The notes under the pieces: generated by a model
The model's database searches: none
What the model was told of the DNA's origin: nothing
Seen by the model: the letters and a program-made list of their open reading frames with translations, nothing else
Virus record (IMG/VR): IMGVR_UViG_3300006737_000233
Span: 1-22,991 of that record
DNA from: a virus
Length of the DNA stretch: 22,991 nt
Direction: 5' to 3' (one strand)
Translations under genes and position numbers: made by a program
Shown here: in pieces, positions 7,140-14,440 of the stretch
Layout: each line of letters starts with the position of its first letter
Position numbering within the stretch: position 1 is the stretch's first letter

Positions 7140-8677
7140 TATTACCTTTACTTGGAACTGTAGCTAAGATGGCTATCAAAGGTGTAGCAAGTAGATCACG
7201 TCGTAAAAAAGGAGAGGGTGCTCAAGTATCTAAAAGTATAGTTCAAGATAGTAAAAATAAAAAATCAAGTGCCTTAGTCAAACCTACTACTCCTATATTT
7301 GGTGGAAGTAAACAAACAACTGAAACATCATCCTCAATACAATCTTCATCTATTGTAGAGTCTCTTAATAAAATAGACAAATCAATTGCAAATATAAGAT
7401 CAATAATAGAAAGTGAATCTAAATTTAAATCAAAAATTAATGCAAATAATCTAAGGAAACAAAATTTATTAATGAAGAGAAATAAGGAGAAAGAATTAAA
7501 ATCTAAAAAAACTTCTGTGTCAGTGACTGGTAGAACAATATCTAAGATGGGTTCATTCCTAAGTAGATTCCTACCATTTATTGTGGCAACTCTCCTTGGT
7601 TCAGTTGTTCTGTCTATCTACAAAGGTTTAGGTGCTATAATAAAATTCTTTCAGAATATATTTAATGCTTTGAATGGTTTCTTTGCTGCCTTAGATCCTT
7701 TTATTAGACCCATCTTAGATTTTTTCAATTTGTTTAGGAAACAAGACACTGGAGATCTAGATCCTAAGATTGGTGAGACTGAAGAAGAGAAAGTTAATCA
7801 GTTGGAGGGGCAAGTAAAAGAACTTGATGAACGAGCTGATGTGTTTGTTAAGGAATTTAATAAACAAAAGGAAGAGTTGTTAAAAGCTACTACTGAATAT
7901 CAGAAAGGTGTTGAGGTGGTTCTTAAAAAAATTAATGATGATATTCTAGTTGCTCAGGAAAATATTCCCTCAGATACTGAGGAGAATGCAAGTGTTGATA
8001 TTTCTATGACTGATGACACCACTGAGGTAACTCCCACAGTTGCTGACACCACTGAGATAACTCCCACAGTGTCAATGGTTGATAAAGATATTAATAATAT
8101 AATTCCTGATAAGTCCAATAGAGAATTAGATGTTAAACCTACCACACCACTAGTTCCTAACAAAGAAGAAGATAAAAGTTCAGGTAATAAATTATCACTA
8201 GAAAGGTTTTTTGTTGATGGAAAAGCACCTACTATTGCAGGTCTAAGAGAATTGGAGGGGAGGACAGATATGAATGAACATTTCCAAAATAGAGATATAA
8301 GAAACTATACTAGGAATTTAGAATCATATAATACTGAAAAGTATGGTGATTTCAGAGAAATAGGGGTTTCTGGTGTTGGAGATTATAATCCAGGTGATCC
8401 TAACTATGGGATAGCATTAGAAATTCAGAAAGCAACTATAGGAGGAGATACAGAGAGGCAATGGGAGTTAAGACAAACGTTAATCAAATTAGAAGATCAA
8501 GCATTCTATGAAACTAATCAGGGAAAAACTGATGTAATTTTTGTCTCTCAAAATACTCCTCAATCTTCAATGGGTGGGAAATCTTTTATTCTTCCTCTAG
8601 GCACTGGCATGGGTGGTGTAAGTGCATTAAATAGTAAGAGATCCTCAGAATTTGAGAATAGAATGTACACAACATGA
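7136..8677 (+). CDS. Large helical tail protein, tape-measure candidate B (513 aa)
   Basis: The protein is unassigned but similar in layout to the preceding one. It has a basic Ser/Lys-rich N-terminus (15-60) and an amphipathic helix, SLNKIDKSIANIRSIIES (76-93). A charged helix follows, LRKQNLLMKRNKEKELKSKK (106-125). A long hydrophobic region, FLSRFLPFIVATLLGSVVLS, continues to about residue 200. Residues 215-275 look like a coiled coil, and 280-350 a Thr/Pro/Asp-rich linker with two 10-aa tandem repeats. The C-terminal domain (355-513) has SFILPLG near its end, comparable to SFLMPN near the end of candidate A. The hydrophobic stretch could insert in or cross the host inner membrane during infection, as proposed for tape-measure proteins. 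It overlaps both neighbours by 4 nt, and so is translated in step with the hub gene. Confidence 0.68.
   Translation: MILPLLGTVAKMAIKGVASRSRRKKGEGAQVSKSIVQDSKNKKSSALVKPTTPIFGGSKQTTETSSSIQSSSIVESLNKIDKSIANIRSIIESESKFKSKINANNLRKQNLLMKRNKEKELKSKKTSVSVTGRTISKMGSFLSRFLPFIVATLLGSVVLSIYKGLGAIIKFFQNIFNALNGFFAALDPFIRPILDFFNLFRKQDTGDLDPKIGETEEEKVNQLEGQVKELDERADVFVKEFNKQKEELLKATTEYQKGVEVVLKKINDDILVAQENIPSDTEENASVDISMTDDTTEVTPTVADTTEITPTVSMVDKDINNIIPDKSNRELDVKPTTPLVPNKEEDKSSGNKLSLERFFVDGKAPTIAGLRELEGRTDMNEHFQNRDIRNYTRNLESYNTEKYGDFREIGVSGVGDYNPGDPNYGIALEIQKATIGGDTERQWELRQTLIKLEDQAFYETNQGKTDVIFVSQNTPQSSMGGKSFILPLGTGMGGVSALNSKRSSEFENRMYTT
8011..8070 (+). repeat. Two tandem 30-bp repeats inside the tape-measure candidate B gene
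   Basis: The units at 8011-8040 and 8041-8070 differ at only two positions. They share TGACACCACTGAG and TAACTCCCACAGT and encode DDTTEVTPTV and ADTTEITPTV. They lie in a Thr/Pro-rich linker between the coiled coil and the C-terminal domain, and look like a recent in-frame duplication. Confidence 0.9.
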
Positions 8678-9963
8678 CTGACTTAAGACCAGGTAACATA
8701 AGAAGATTTAAGATTCATGGAAAGAATGGATCACCAGACTTTGCTGGATCTGAAACACAGGAAGATGGTAGAGTATCCCTAGCTGATGTCAGATACTATG
8801 AGAATGTAATGTCTAATGTGATTACACTGAGTGTTGGAGTGAAGGAGACAAATGATTTCTTAGATGAACTTCCTATTAGAGGAGGTGAGAAGGTGGACAT
8901 AGTTTTAGAGGATACCATAGGAAATAAGTTATCACCCACATTATATGTCAATAGGGTTAGAAATGTCGTCTCAGATACTTTAGAAAATAATTATTTTTTA
9001 GATCTAGCATCTGAGGAACTTTTTAAAAATGATTTAACTAGAGTAGTCAAGAGATATAATGGTAAAATTTCTGAAAATGTAAAAAAAATCTTGACAGAAT
9101 CAAATTCAAAAGGATCAGAGAAATTAACTAGTAAAAATATAAGTGTAGATGATACTCTAATTGATTATAATTTTATTGGTAATAATAAAAAACCATTGTA
9201 TGTGTGTACATGGTTAGCATCCAAATCAATACCTGCACAACCAGGTGAGGGTACAGCAGGTTATCTTTTCTTTGAAACACAAGATGGTTTTCAATTTAAA
9301 TCTATTGATGGATTGTTTAGTCAGTCCTATAAGAAAAAATATATTTTAACAGAGACTCAATTTCAACCTGATGAATATGATGGAAAAGTTCTTAGTTATT
9401 CTATAGATAGGGATGTTGATTTGCAGAAAAATTTATCTCTAGGAATGTACTCTAATAAAAGTATTTACTTTAATCTTTATGATTATGAATATGTAGATCA
9501 GGAATTTTCTATCAACAATGATAAGGTGAAAACTGGAGGGAAGAATAGTATTCCAGATTCTATTCAAAACTTTGGAGAGAAACAATCTAGATTGATGACA
9601 AGAATTCTTGACATTGGAACTCTTCCTGCAGGTAAAGATCCTGAGGGTGAGTTGGAAACTTGGAAGAGTGATCCTACCAAACCAACTTACAATGCTCCTA
9701 AAACTATGGTGCAATCTTTAATGAGATATAATCAATTGTTTTCTATCAAAATAAATATTATGATAGCAGCAGATTTTTCTTTGAAAGCTGGTGATTTAAT
9801 TTATTGCGATTTCCCTGAAGTTAGGACATCTAAAAATTCAAAAACAAATAAACAAAGTGGTGGTATATATATGATATCAAGTGTATGTCATCGCTTGACA
9901 TCTGATCAATCTTCTACTAGTCTAACACTGGTAAGAGATAGTTTTGGTAGAAAACCCTTCTGA
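8674..9963 (+). CDS. Baseplate hub protein, gp27-like (429 aa)
   Basis: This 429-aa product compares with about 391 aa for T4 gp27. It begins with a beta-rich domain carrying the IRGGEKVDIVLEDTIGN hub pattern (residues 68-84). A second domain follows: YVCTWLASKSIP, then GTAGYLFFETQDGFQFKSID (193-212). This 'W-ASKSI...G-LF-ET--GF-F-SID' motif is characteristic of myovirus hub proteins of the gp27/gp44 type. The C-terminal part has LKAGDLIYCDFPEV and a GGIYMISSVCHRLTSD strand pair, again a tail-hub hallmark. gp27 trimers form the hub ring that carries gp5 and join the six-fold baseplate to the three-fold spike. The position directly upstream of the gp5-like OB-fold and spike genes supports the assignment. 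It overlaps tape-measure candidate B by 4 nt. Confidence 0.75.
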   Translation: MTDLRPGNIRRFKIHGKNGSPDFAGSETQEDGRVSLADVRYYENVMSNVITLSVGVKETNDFLDELPIRGGEKVDIVLEDTIGNKLSPTLYVNRVRNVVSDTLENNYFLDLASEELFKNDLTRVVKRYNGKISENVKKILTESNSKGSEKLTSKNISVDDTLIDYNFIGNNKKPLYVCTWLASKSIPAQPGEGTAGYLFFETQDGFQFKSIDGLFSQSYKKKYILTETQFQPDEYDGKVLSYSIDRDVDLQKNLSLGMYSNKSIYFNLYDYEYVDQEFSINNDKVKTGGKNSIPDSIQNFGEKQSRLMTRILDIGTLPAGKDPEGELETWKSDPTKPTYNAPKTMVQSLMRYNQLFSIKINIMIAADFSLKAGDLIYCDFPEVRTSKNSKTNKQSGGIYMISSVCHRLTSDQSSTSLTLVRDSFGRKPF

Positions 9964-9971
9964 GAACAATT

Positions 9972-10211
9972 ATGAACACTTACAAACCTTACATTGAACC
10001 AGATGGAAAAGAACATGTGAATCATAACATGAATCAATACACTGAAGATGATTTAAAAATGCATAATGATGCATTTCATCATGAGGAGAGTGAAGAGGTA
10101 GATCAACCTGGAAGTATTAATGATTGGCACAAGAGACATGAGGATCAAACACTAGAGGTGTTCTGTGACACTCATCCAGATGCATTTGAGTGTAGAGTTT
10201 ACGACGATTAA
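9972..10211 (+). CDS. Small conserved protein between hub genes (79 aa)
   Basis: The protein is unassigned. It is acidic and His-rich (about nine His in 79 residues), with HVNHNMNQYTEDDLKMHNDA near the start and a C-terminal segment EVFCDTHPDAFECRVYDD. The two cysteines ten residues apart, next to several His, could bind a metal or form a disulfide; this is inference. I recall similar short proteins with an ECRVYDD end in T4-like cyanophages, but have not checked. A purine-rich GAGAA precedes the ATG, and the stop overlaps the next start (TAATG). The location between the gp27-like and gp5-like genes suggests a hub accessory or assembly role. Confidence 0.7.
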   Translation: MNTYKPYIEPDGKEHVNHNMNQYTEDDLKMHNDAFHHEESEEVDQPGSINDWHKRHEDQTLEVFCDTHPDAFECRVYDD

Positions 10212-12520
10212 TGTTAGAAAATTCATTACTAAAAACAAATTTTATTGGACGTGATGGTTATGTCTGGTGGATAGGTCAGATTCCAAAACAAAAAAATTGG
10301 ATTTCTAATATAGCTGAACGTCCAACTGAATCTAATGATGATTTTAAGGGATTTGATTATAGATATAAAGTTCGTATCATAGGGTATCATCCTTCTGATG
10401 ATAAAGAATTATCAGATGAACAATTACCTTGGGCAACTGTATTATTTCCAGTCACTGCTGGATCAGGTCAGGGTGGGGCATCACAGTCTCCTAATCTGAG
10501 ACAGGGGATGTTTGTTCATGGATTCTTTTTAGATGGTGATGATGGGCAACAACCTATCATCACAGGAGTGTTTGGTGTCAATCAATATGCAGAAGTAAAA
10601 CGTAACAATGGATTAGTAGGTCCTTATGAGTTGTTCAGTGGGCATGACTCTACAGACTCAAGTAATCCTGTTTCAAGATCCTCTCTTCCAGTCAATCAAG
10701 ATCAAGCAAGTACAGATGGAGTAGTAATAGAAAGCGCCATTGCTCAAGATCAGGATGTGTCTGGTGCAGATCTTGAGGCTGATAGTGATGATAAAATACC
10801 TCAAGAAAATGAAAAACCACCTGAGTGTGATCTTGATAGGACAGAAAATATACAAGTGATATTAAAAAATGCTCTTAATAGAAAACAGAGACTTGAGAAA
10901 GCAAAAAAACATTGGAAGACTAAGATTTCTACCACCACTGATAAAGCAAAGATAGATGTGACAGGAGCTTTAAAGGGTATTAGTAATATAGAGAAAGAAA
11001 TAGATAGAACAATGGTAGAGGCTCAAGAAAGAATAACTGGTCAAGTCAAAAGAATAACTGATGGCATTCAATTGAATATTAATAAAAAAATTAATTCAAC
11101 TTTAGCAAAATCTTATGCCAGTTTACCACAATCTCAATTATTTAAAGCAAAAAAATTAGGAGATAAAGCTTTTGATGATCTCTCTTGTGCTTTTAGAAAC
11201 ATACAAGCAAATCTTTTCAAGATGGTGGGTAATTTTTTAAAAAATGCTGTCAATAAACTCATCAATGGTCCTCTTTGCGCAATTAATAATTTTGTAGGAT
11301 CTTTATTAGCAAGAGTCAGTGGAGTGATTGATGGTGCAGTGGGTTCTATCTTAGGTCCAATTAAATCATTCCTCTCATCTGTTGGTGGAGTTAATGATAT
11401 CATAGATGATCTAACAGATGTTGCTAGTAGTGCCATGTCTTTTCTCTCATGTGCAGCAGCTCCCAGTTGTGATGAGGTTACAGCATGGAATCAAAGTCTG
11501 GGTGTTGATGCTCCTGATATTCTTGGGACTCTAGATATTCCTGGTGCATTGTTTAGAGCAAAAGAAATATACTCTGGAGTTAAAAAATCTTTTGGTAAAT
11601 TTAAGAACATAGGTGATAGCATAAGTCTTGCTGTGGAGAGAGCTGATTTTGGAGATGTAATTGGTGATGCAATTCAGTCTTGTAATGTAGGTCCATTAAA
11701 ATGTGGACCTCCTAGAATAAAGTTTTTTGGTGGAGGTGGATCTGGTGCAGCAGGTAATGCTATTATAGGTGCTGCTGGAACTTTACTGGGTGTTGATGTG
11801 ATATTGCCTGGTAGTGGATACACTGATGTTCCTTTTGTAAGTTTTGAAGATTCATGTGGCAAGGGAGGTGGTGCATCTGGAACTGCAGTTGTCCAAGATG
11901 GTAAGGTGGTTGATGTTATAATGGATGATACTGGAACAGGATATCTTACTGCTCCTGATGGAAGTCAAGGTGGAGATGGTACAACATGGGCAGAATCTGA
12001 TGAAACCACAGTCAAAAGGGGTGATGGAACATATGATGTTCCATATTTGCCAGGTGAAGTTATTGAAGTTTGTCCTGGTGATACAGTAACAGAACCTGGA
12101 GGTAAAGTTGTTCTCATAGGGGGTGAAGAATGTACAACAATAACTGCTAAGTTACCTGAAGAAGTTTCACGTGGAGACTTACCAACATCTAACACTGGAG
12201 AATACCCTGTGGTTCTCACCATAGATAGTATCAATGTTGTTGATGGTGGATTTAATTATGATTGTTCCAAAGACACTGTGGTGGTTGAACCTGACAATGG
12301 AGCAAAACTATCCATAGGAAGATGTGATGCCTTAGGAACCATTAATTCAATAAATGTTGATGATGGAGGAAGTGGATTTAAAGATGATCCTAACATCTAT
12401 ATTCAAAGTGCGAGTGGATACAATGTTAAATTAGTTCCAACATTTAAAACTATCAAAGTGACTGAAGAGATTGCTCCAACTCAAATTATTCAAGTTATAG
12501 ATTGTGTAGGTAAATTCTGA
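10211..12520 (+). CDS. 5: gp5-like baseplate hub protein with OB-fold, no lysozyme domain (769 aa)
   Basis: Residues ~8-125 form a phage OB-fold like the N-terminus of T4 gp5: YRYKVRIIGYHP, then LPWATVLFPVTAGSGQGG (72-89), GMFVHGFFLDGDDGQQPIIT and GVFGVNQ. These 'LPWA-V--P', 'G--V-GFFLDG' and 'Q-PIITG' elements are typical of hub proteins that cap the gp27 ring. In T4 gp5 a lysozyme domain and a beta-helix follow. Here residues 210-330 are helical and charged, 330-480 are Gly/Ala-rich amphipathic helix, and 525-735 are beta repeats of the type SINVDDGGSGF...P...I. I see no lysozyme catalytic pattern. At least eight cysteines lie between 414 and 765, unusual for such a protein. The needle part seems to be encoded by the next gene, whose ATG overlaps this stop (TGATG). 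Confidence 0.78.
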   Translation: MLENSLLKTNFIGRDGYVWWIGQIPKQKNWISNIAERPTESNDDFKGFDYRYKVRIIGYHPSDDKELSDEQLPWATVLFPVTAGSGQGGASQSPNLRQGMFVHGFFLDGDDGQQPIITGVFGVNQYAEVKRNNGLVGPYELFSGHDSTDSSNPVSRSSLPVNQDQASTDGVVIESAIAQDQDVSGADLEADSDDKIPQENEKPPECDLDRTENIQVILKNALNRKQRLEKAKKHWKTKISTTTDKAKIDVTGALKGISNIEKEIDRTMVEAQERITGQVKRITDGIQLNINKKINSTLAKSYASLPQSQLFKAKKLGDKAFDDLSCAFRNIQANLFKMVGNFLKNAVNKLINGPLCAINNFVGSLLARVSGVIDGAVGSILGPIKSFLSSVGGVNDIIDDLTDVASSAMSFLSCAAAPSCDEVTAWNQSLGVDAPDILGTLDIPGALFRAKEIYSGVKKSFGKFKNIGDSISLAVERADFGDVIGDAIQSCNVGPLKCGPPRIKFFGGGGSGAAGNAIIGAAGTLLGVDVILPGSGYTDVPFVSFEDSCGKGGGASGTAVVQDGKVVDVIMDDTGTGYLTAPDGSQGGDGTTWAESDETTVKRGDGTYDVPYLPGEVIEVCPGDTVTEPGGKVVLIGGEECTTITAKLPEEVSRGDLPTSNTGEYPVVLTIDSINVVDGGFNYDCSKDTVVVEPDNGAKLSIGRCDALGTINSINVDDGGSGFKDDPNIYIQSASGYNVKLVPTFKTIKVTEEIAPTQIIQVIDCVGKF

Positions 12521-13374
12521 TGAGTAAACCAGTTAATAAACATCCCTATAGATTAGGAAATGAACATGGAGAGGTAAGATTTGGACACATCATAAAAGAA
12601 AAACAATTTGGATATCTTGTCAGAACTGGTGACGATGGAGGAAGACATTACATTAGAATGAGATCTAATGGAGATGGCAAACAAGGACAAAAAGGGAGTA
12701 CAAACTTTCACTCACCTGGTGCTCATACTATTAACTGTGGACAAGATATAAGAGGAGCAAAGAGTGCAGATGGTGGTAAAAGAGTAAATCCACGAGCATA
12801 TAATTTATTAGCACAGAATGGTGATGTTAGTATAGCTGCTCCTAATGGGACTATTAGATTATCTGCTCAGAATATAGAATTGATAGCAACAGGTAATGAT
12901 GGGAGAAATGGAGTCATAAAGATAAATGCTAATGAAAAAATTCGCATAGAGGCTCCTGATGTTGAAGTCACCAGTTCAGTATCCACCAAAATAGTGTCAG
13001 CAAATCAAGTTAATGTTATTGGTGAAGGTATTATGAATTGTTACGGAGGATTGATGGATTTTTGTGATGGCGCAACTTCACTGTTAGGATCTAAAGATAC
13101 TGATAAGTTGGCAGCAAAAGCAGGTAAATTATCTTCTTCTTTTGAAGATCTAATGAGAGATCTTCCTACTACTATGGAGGCAACTGCTAATGAACTGAAG
13201 AAGTCAGGACTACCAGCAAAATTAAAAGAGTTTGCAAAATCAGATGATGTTGCTAATCTAACTGAACAAGTAGGTGAAATTGGACAGGGATTGACTGAAA
13301 ACTTAAGTCAATTTGAGGAACAAACAAAAGAATTGTCAGAAAAATTTGGCAGTTTCTTTAAGGACAATCTATAG
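12520..13374 (+). CDS. Beta-helical tail spike/needle protein, counterpart of gp5 C-terminal domain (284 aa)
   Basis: Residues 8-60 form a small beta domain with GEVRFGHIIKEKQFGYLVRT and GRHYIRMRS. Residues ~92-175 run as short beta strands of nearly regular spacing: NLLAQNGDVSIAAPNGTIRL, SAQNIELIATGND, GVIKINANEKIRIEAPDVEV, and TKIVSANQVNVIGEG. This alternation of valine/isoleucine with Asn/Gly turns is what triple-stranded beta-helical spikes such as gp5C and VgrG look like. Residues 195-284 are helical, with an EQTKELSEKFGSFFKDNL end, perhaps a trimeric coiled coil. The ATG overlaps the OB-fold gene by one base. Together the two proteins plausibly do the job of a single T4 gp5 chain. Its stop codon lies inside the strong AGGAGGT of the next gene. 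Confidence 0.7.
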   Translation: MSKPVNKHPYRLGNEHGEVRFGHIIKEKQFGYLVRTGDDGGRHYIRMRSNGDGKQGQKGSTNFHSPGAHTINCGQDIRGAKSADGGKRVNPRAYNLLAQNGDVSIAAPNGTIRLSAQNIELIATGNDGRNGVIKINANEKIRIEAPDVEVTSSVSTKIVSANQVNVIGEGIMNCYGGLMDFCDGATSLLGSKDTDKLAAKAGKLSSSFEDLMRDLPTTMEATANELKKSGLPAKLKEFAKSDDVANLTEQVGEIGQGLTENLSQFEEQTKELSEKFGSFFKDNL

Positions 13375-13379
13375 GAGGT
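13373..13379 (+). promoter_or_regulatory. Strong Shine-Dalgarno AGGAGGT for the 266-aa protein
   Basis: A full anti-16S complement, AGGAGGT, lies 3 nt before TTATG, with the ATG at 13383. It overlaps the TAG stop of the upstream gene. Most other genes of this operon rely on overlapping stop/start codons with weak sites, so this one stands out as separately and efficiently initiated. Confidence 0.75.
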
Positions 13380-13382
13380 ATT

Positions 13383-14183
13383 ATGAAAGTCCCAAGTTTA
13401 GAAGTTGGAAAACAACTACAAGTAGGAGCAGGTGAAGCTAAAGCTTTAGGAAAAGGCACAGAGGCTATAAGAGGATCTTCTTACATAGAAGGTCCACTGG
13501 AAGTGGGTGATGATGAAGCCTTTGATGATGATGCTCCAGTAGCAACAGTCATGATAGGACCTGAGGCAAACACTGATGTTAAAGATCATGCTAAAAGATC
13601 TCTTCATGTGAAGGGTAATGTTAAAATAGATGGTAATGATTTAACTTCTAATGCTCTTAACATTAAAGGAGACACTGATCAAGAAGGAAACATCACAGCA
13701 AGTGAGAATATAACAACCAATGCACATTTTATTGGAGACATAACTCAAACTTCTGGAACACCACCTGGTTGTAAATTATTTGATATTCAACATCCAACTA
13801 AAGAAAATCATCGTCTTGCTCATGCATGTATTGAAGGTCCTGAGGTTGCTGTGTATACTAGAGGGAGAGTATGTAATGGAAAAAATGTAATTGATTTACC
13901 TGATTATTGGAGTGGTCTTATTGACTATGAGACGCTAACAATTCAACTTACTGCCATAGGTTCTCATCAGAATGTGATAGTGAAAAGAGTGTCACCAATT
14001 GAGCAGAAAATTTATCTTCAAGCTCAAGGTGGTATGCCTGTTGATTGTTTCTATCATATTATGGCAAAGAGAAAAGATGTTCCTGATTTAGTGGTAGAGT
14101 ATGAAGGTAAGACACCTGCTGATTATCCTGGTGATAACAGTGGATACTCTATTGCTGGATATAACTATGATGTTAGGAGTTAA
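13383..14183 (+). CDS. Fibre-like virion protein with HPTKE...HACIEGPE domain (266 aa)
   Basis: The N-terminal 120 residues are repeats of short beta elements: SLEVGKQLQVG, YIEGPLEVGDD, SLHVKGNVKIDGN, ALNIKGDTDQEGN and HFIGDI. This is a pattern of fibrous phage proteins with a 'KGNV-I-GN' register. The C-terminal domain (about 130-266) carries KLFDIQHPTKENHRLAHACI followed by EGPEVAVYTRGR, then LPDYWSGLIDYETLTIQLTA and VEYEGKTPADYPG. I know this 'F-I-HP-K-----L-HAC-EGPE--VY-RG' domain as a recurrent C-terminal module of phage fibres and structural proteins, of unresolved function. It is probably a trimeric appendage on or near the baseplate. It has its own strong Shine-Dalgarno, and the 60-aa gene follows after 2 nt. 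Confidence 0.72.
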   Translation: MKVPSLEVGKQLQVGAGEAKALGKGTEAIRGSSYIEGPLEVGDDEAFDDDAPVATVMIGPEANTDVKDHAKRSLHVKGNVKIDGNDLTSNALNIKGDTDQEGNITASENITTNAHFIGDITQTSGTPPGCKLFDIQHPTKENHRLAHACIEGPEVAVYTRGRVCNGKNVIDLPDYWSGLIDYETLTIQLTAIGSHQNVIVKRVSPIEQKIYLQAQGGMPVDCFYHIMAKRKDVPDLVVEYEGKTPADYPGDNSGYSIAGYNYDVRS

Positions 14184-14185
14184 TT

Positions 14186-14368
14186 ATGAATGATGATTTA
14201 TTATCTAAGTGTGTCATAGACACCAGTAAAAGGACAGTGTATTTGTATTCAGATGGAGGAGAGAAGAGAGTAGTGAATTGTGATACAGTAGATGAGTTTA
14301 TGAATGTGATTAGCTTTGTACGTGATAAGGTAGAGGAGGAGAGGGTATTTTATTCAGACCCTCTCTGA
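14186..14368 (+). CDS. Small protein of unknown function, last gene of the hub operon (60 aa)
   Basis: The protein is unassigned. It begins MNDDLLSKCVIDTSKRTVYL, continues with a predicted beta-beta-helix layout (YLYSDGGEKRVVNCDTVDEF, then a helix through FVRDKVEEERVF), and ends SDPL. It is coupled to the preceding fibre-like gene: the ATG is 2 nt after the stop and GGAG sits 8-11 nt upstream. A long inverted repeat covers its last codons and reaches the stop, and a terminator follows. There is no signal peptide or membrane segment. Confidence 0.65.
   Translation: MNDDLLSKCVIDTSKRTVYLYSDGGEKRVVNCDTVDEFMNVISFVRDKVEEERVFYSDPL
14339..14365 (+). terminator. Stem-loop at the end of the hub operon (overlaps last codons)
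   Basis: GAGAGGGT (14339-14346) pairs perfectly with ACCCTCTC (14358-14365) around an 11-nt loop. The stem lies inside the last nine codons of the 60-aa gene. Downstream there is GAGGGAAAATCAACTTTT rather than an immediate U-tract. It may protect the 3' end or assist the terminator 48 nt further on. Confidence 0.5.
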
Positions 14369-14412
14369 GGGAAAATCAACTTTTAATTCCAAAAAAGGGG
14401 GGAAAAAAATCT

Positions 14413-14440
14413 GGGCAAAAAATTGCCCTATTAGTTTTTT
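14413..14440. terminator. Bidirectional intrinsic terminator between convergent genes
   Basis: GGGCAA (14413-14418), AAAA loop, TTGCCC (14423-14428) form a perfect hairpin. On the plus strand it is followed by TATTAG then seven T (14435-14441). On the minus strand the same hairpin is followed by AGA then seven T (complement of the A-run at 14403-14409). It therefore can stop both the long hub operon and the opposing 84-aa gene, whose stop codon lies within the plus-side tail. Confidence 0.8.

Noticed and set aside
10830-11790. Lysozyme domain expected in a gp5-type protein
   Set aside because: No E-x(8)-D-x(5)-T type T4-lysozyme pattern or other muralytic motif was seen; the region is helical and Gly/Ala-rich.
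14391-14409. A6-G6-A7 homopolymer block as a frameshift or slippage site
   Set aside because: It lies after the stop codon of the 60-aa gene in non-coding sequence; the A-run is better explained as the U-tract of the minus-strand terminator.
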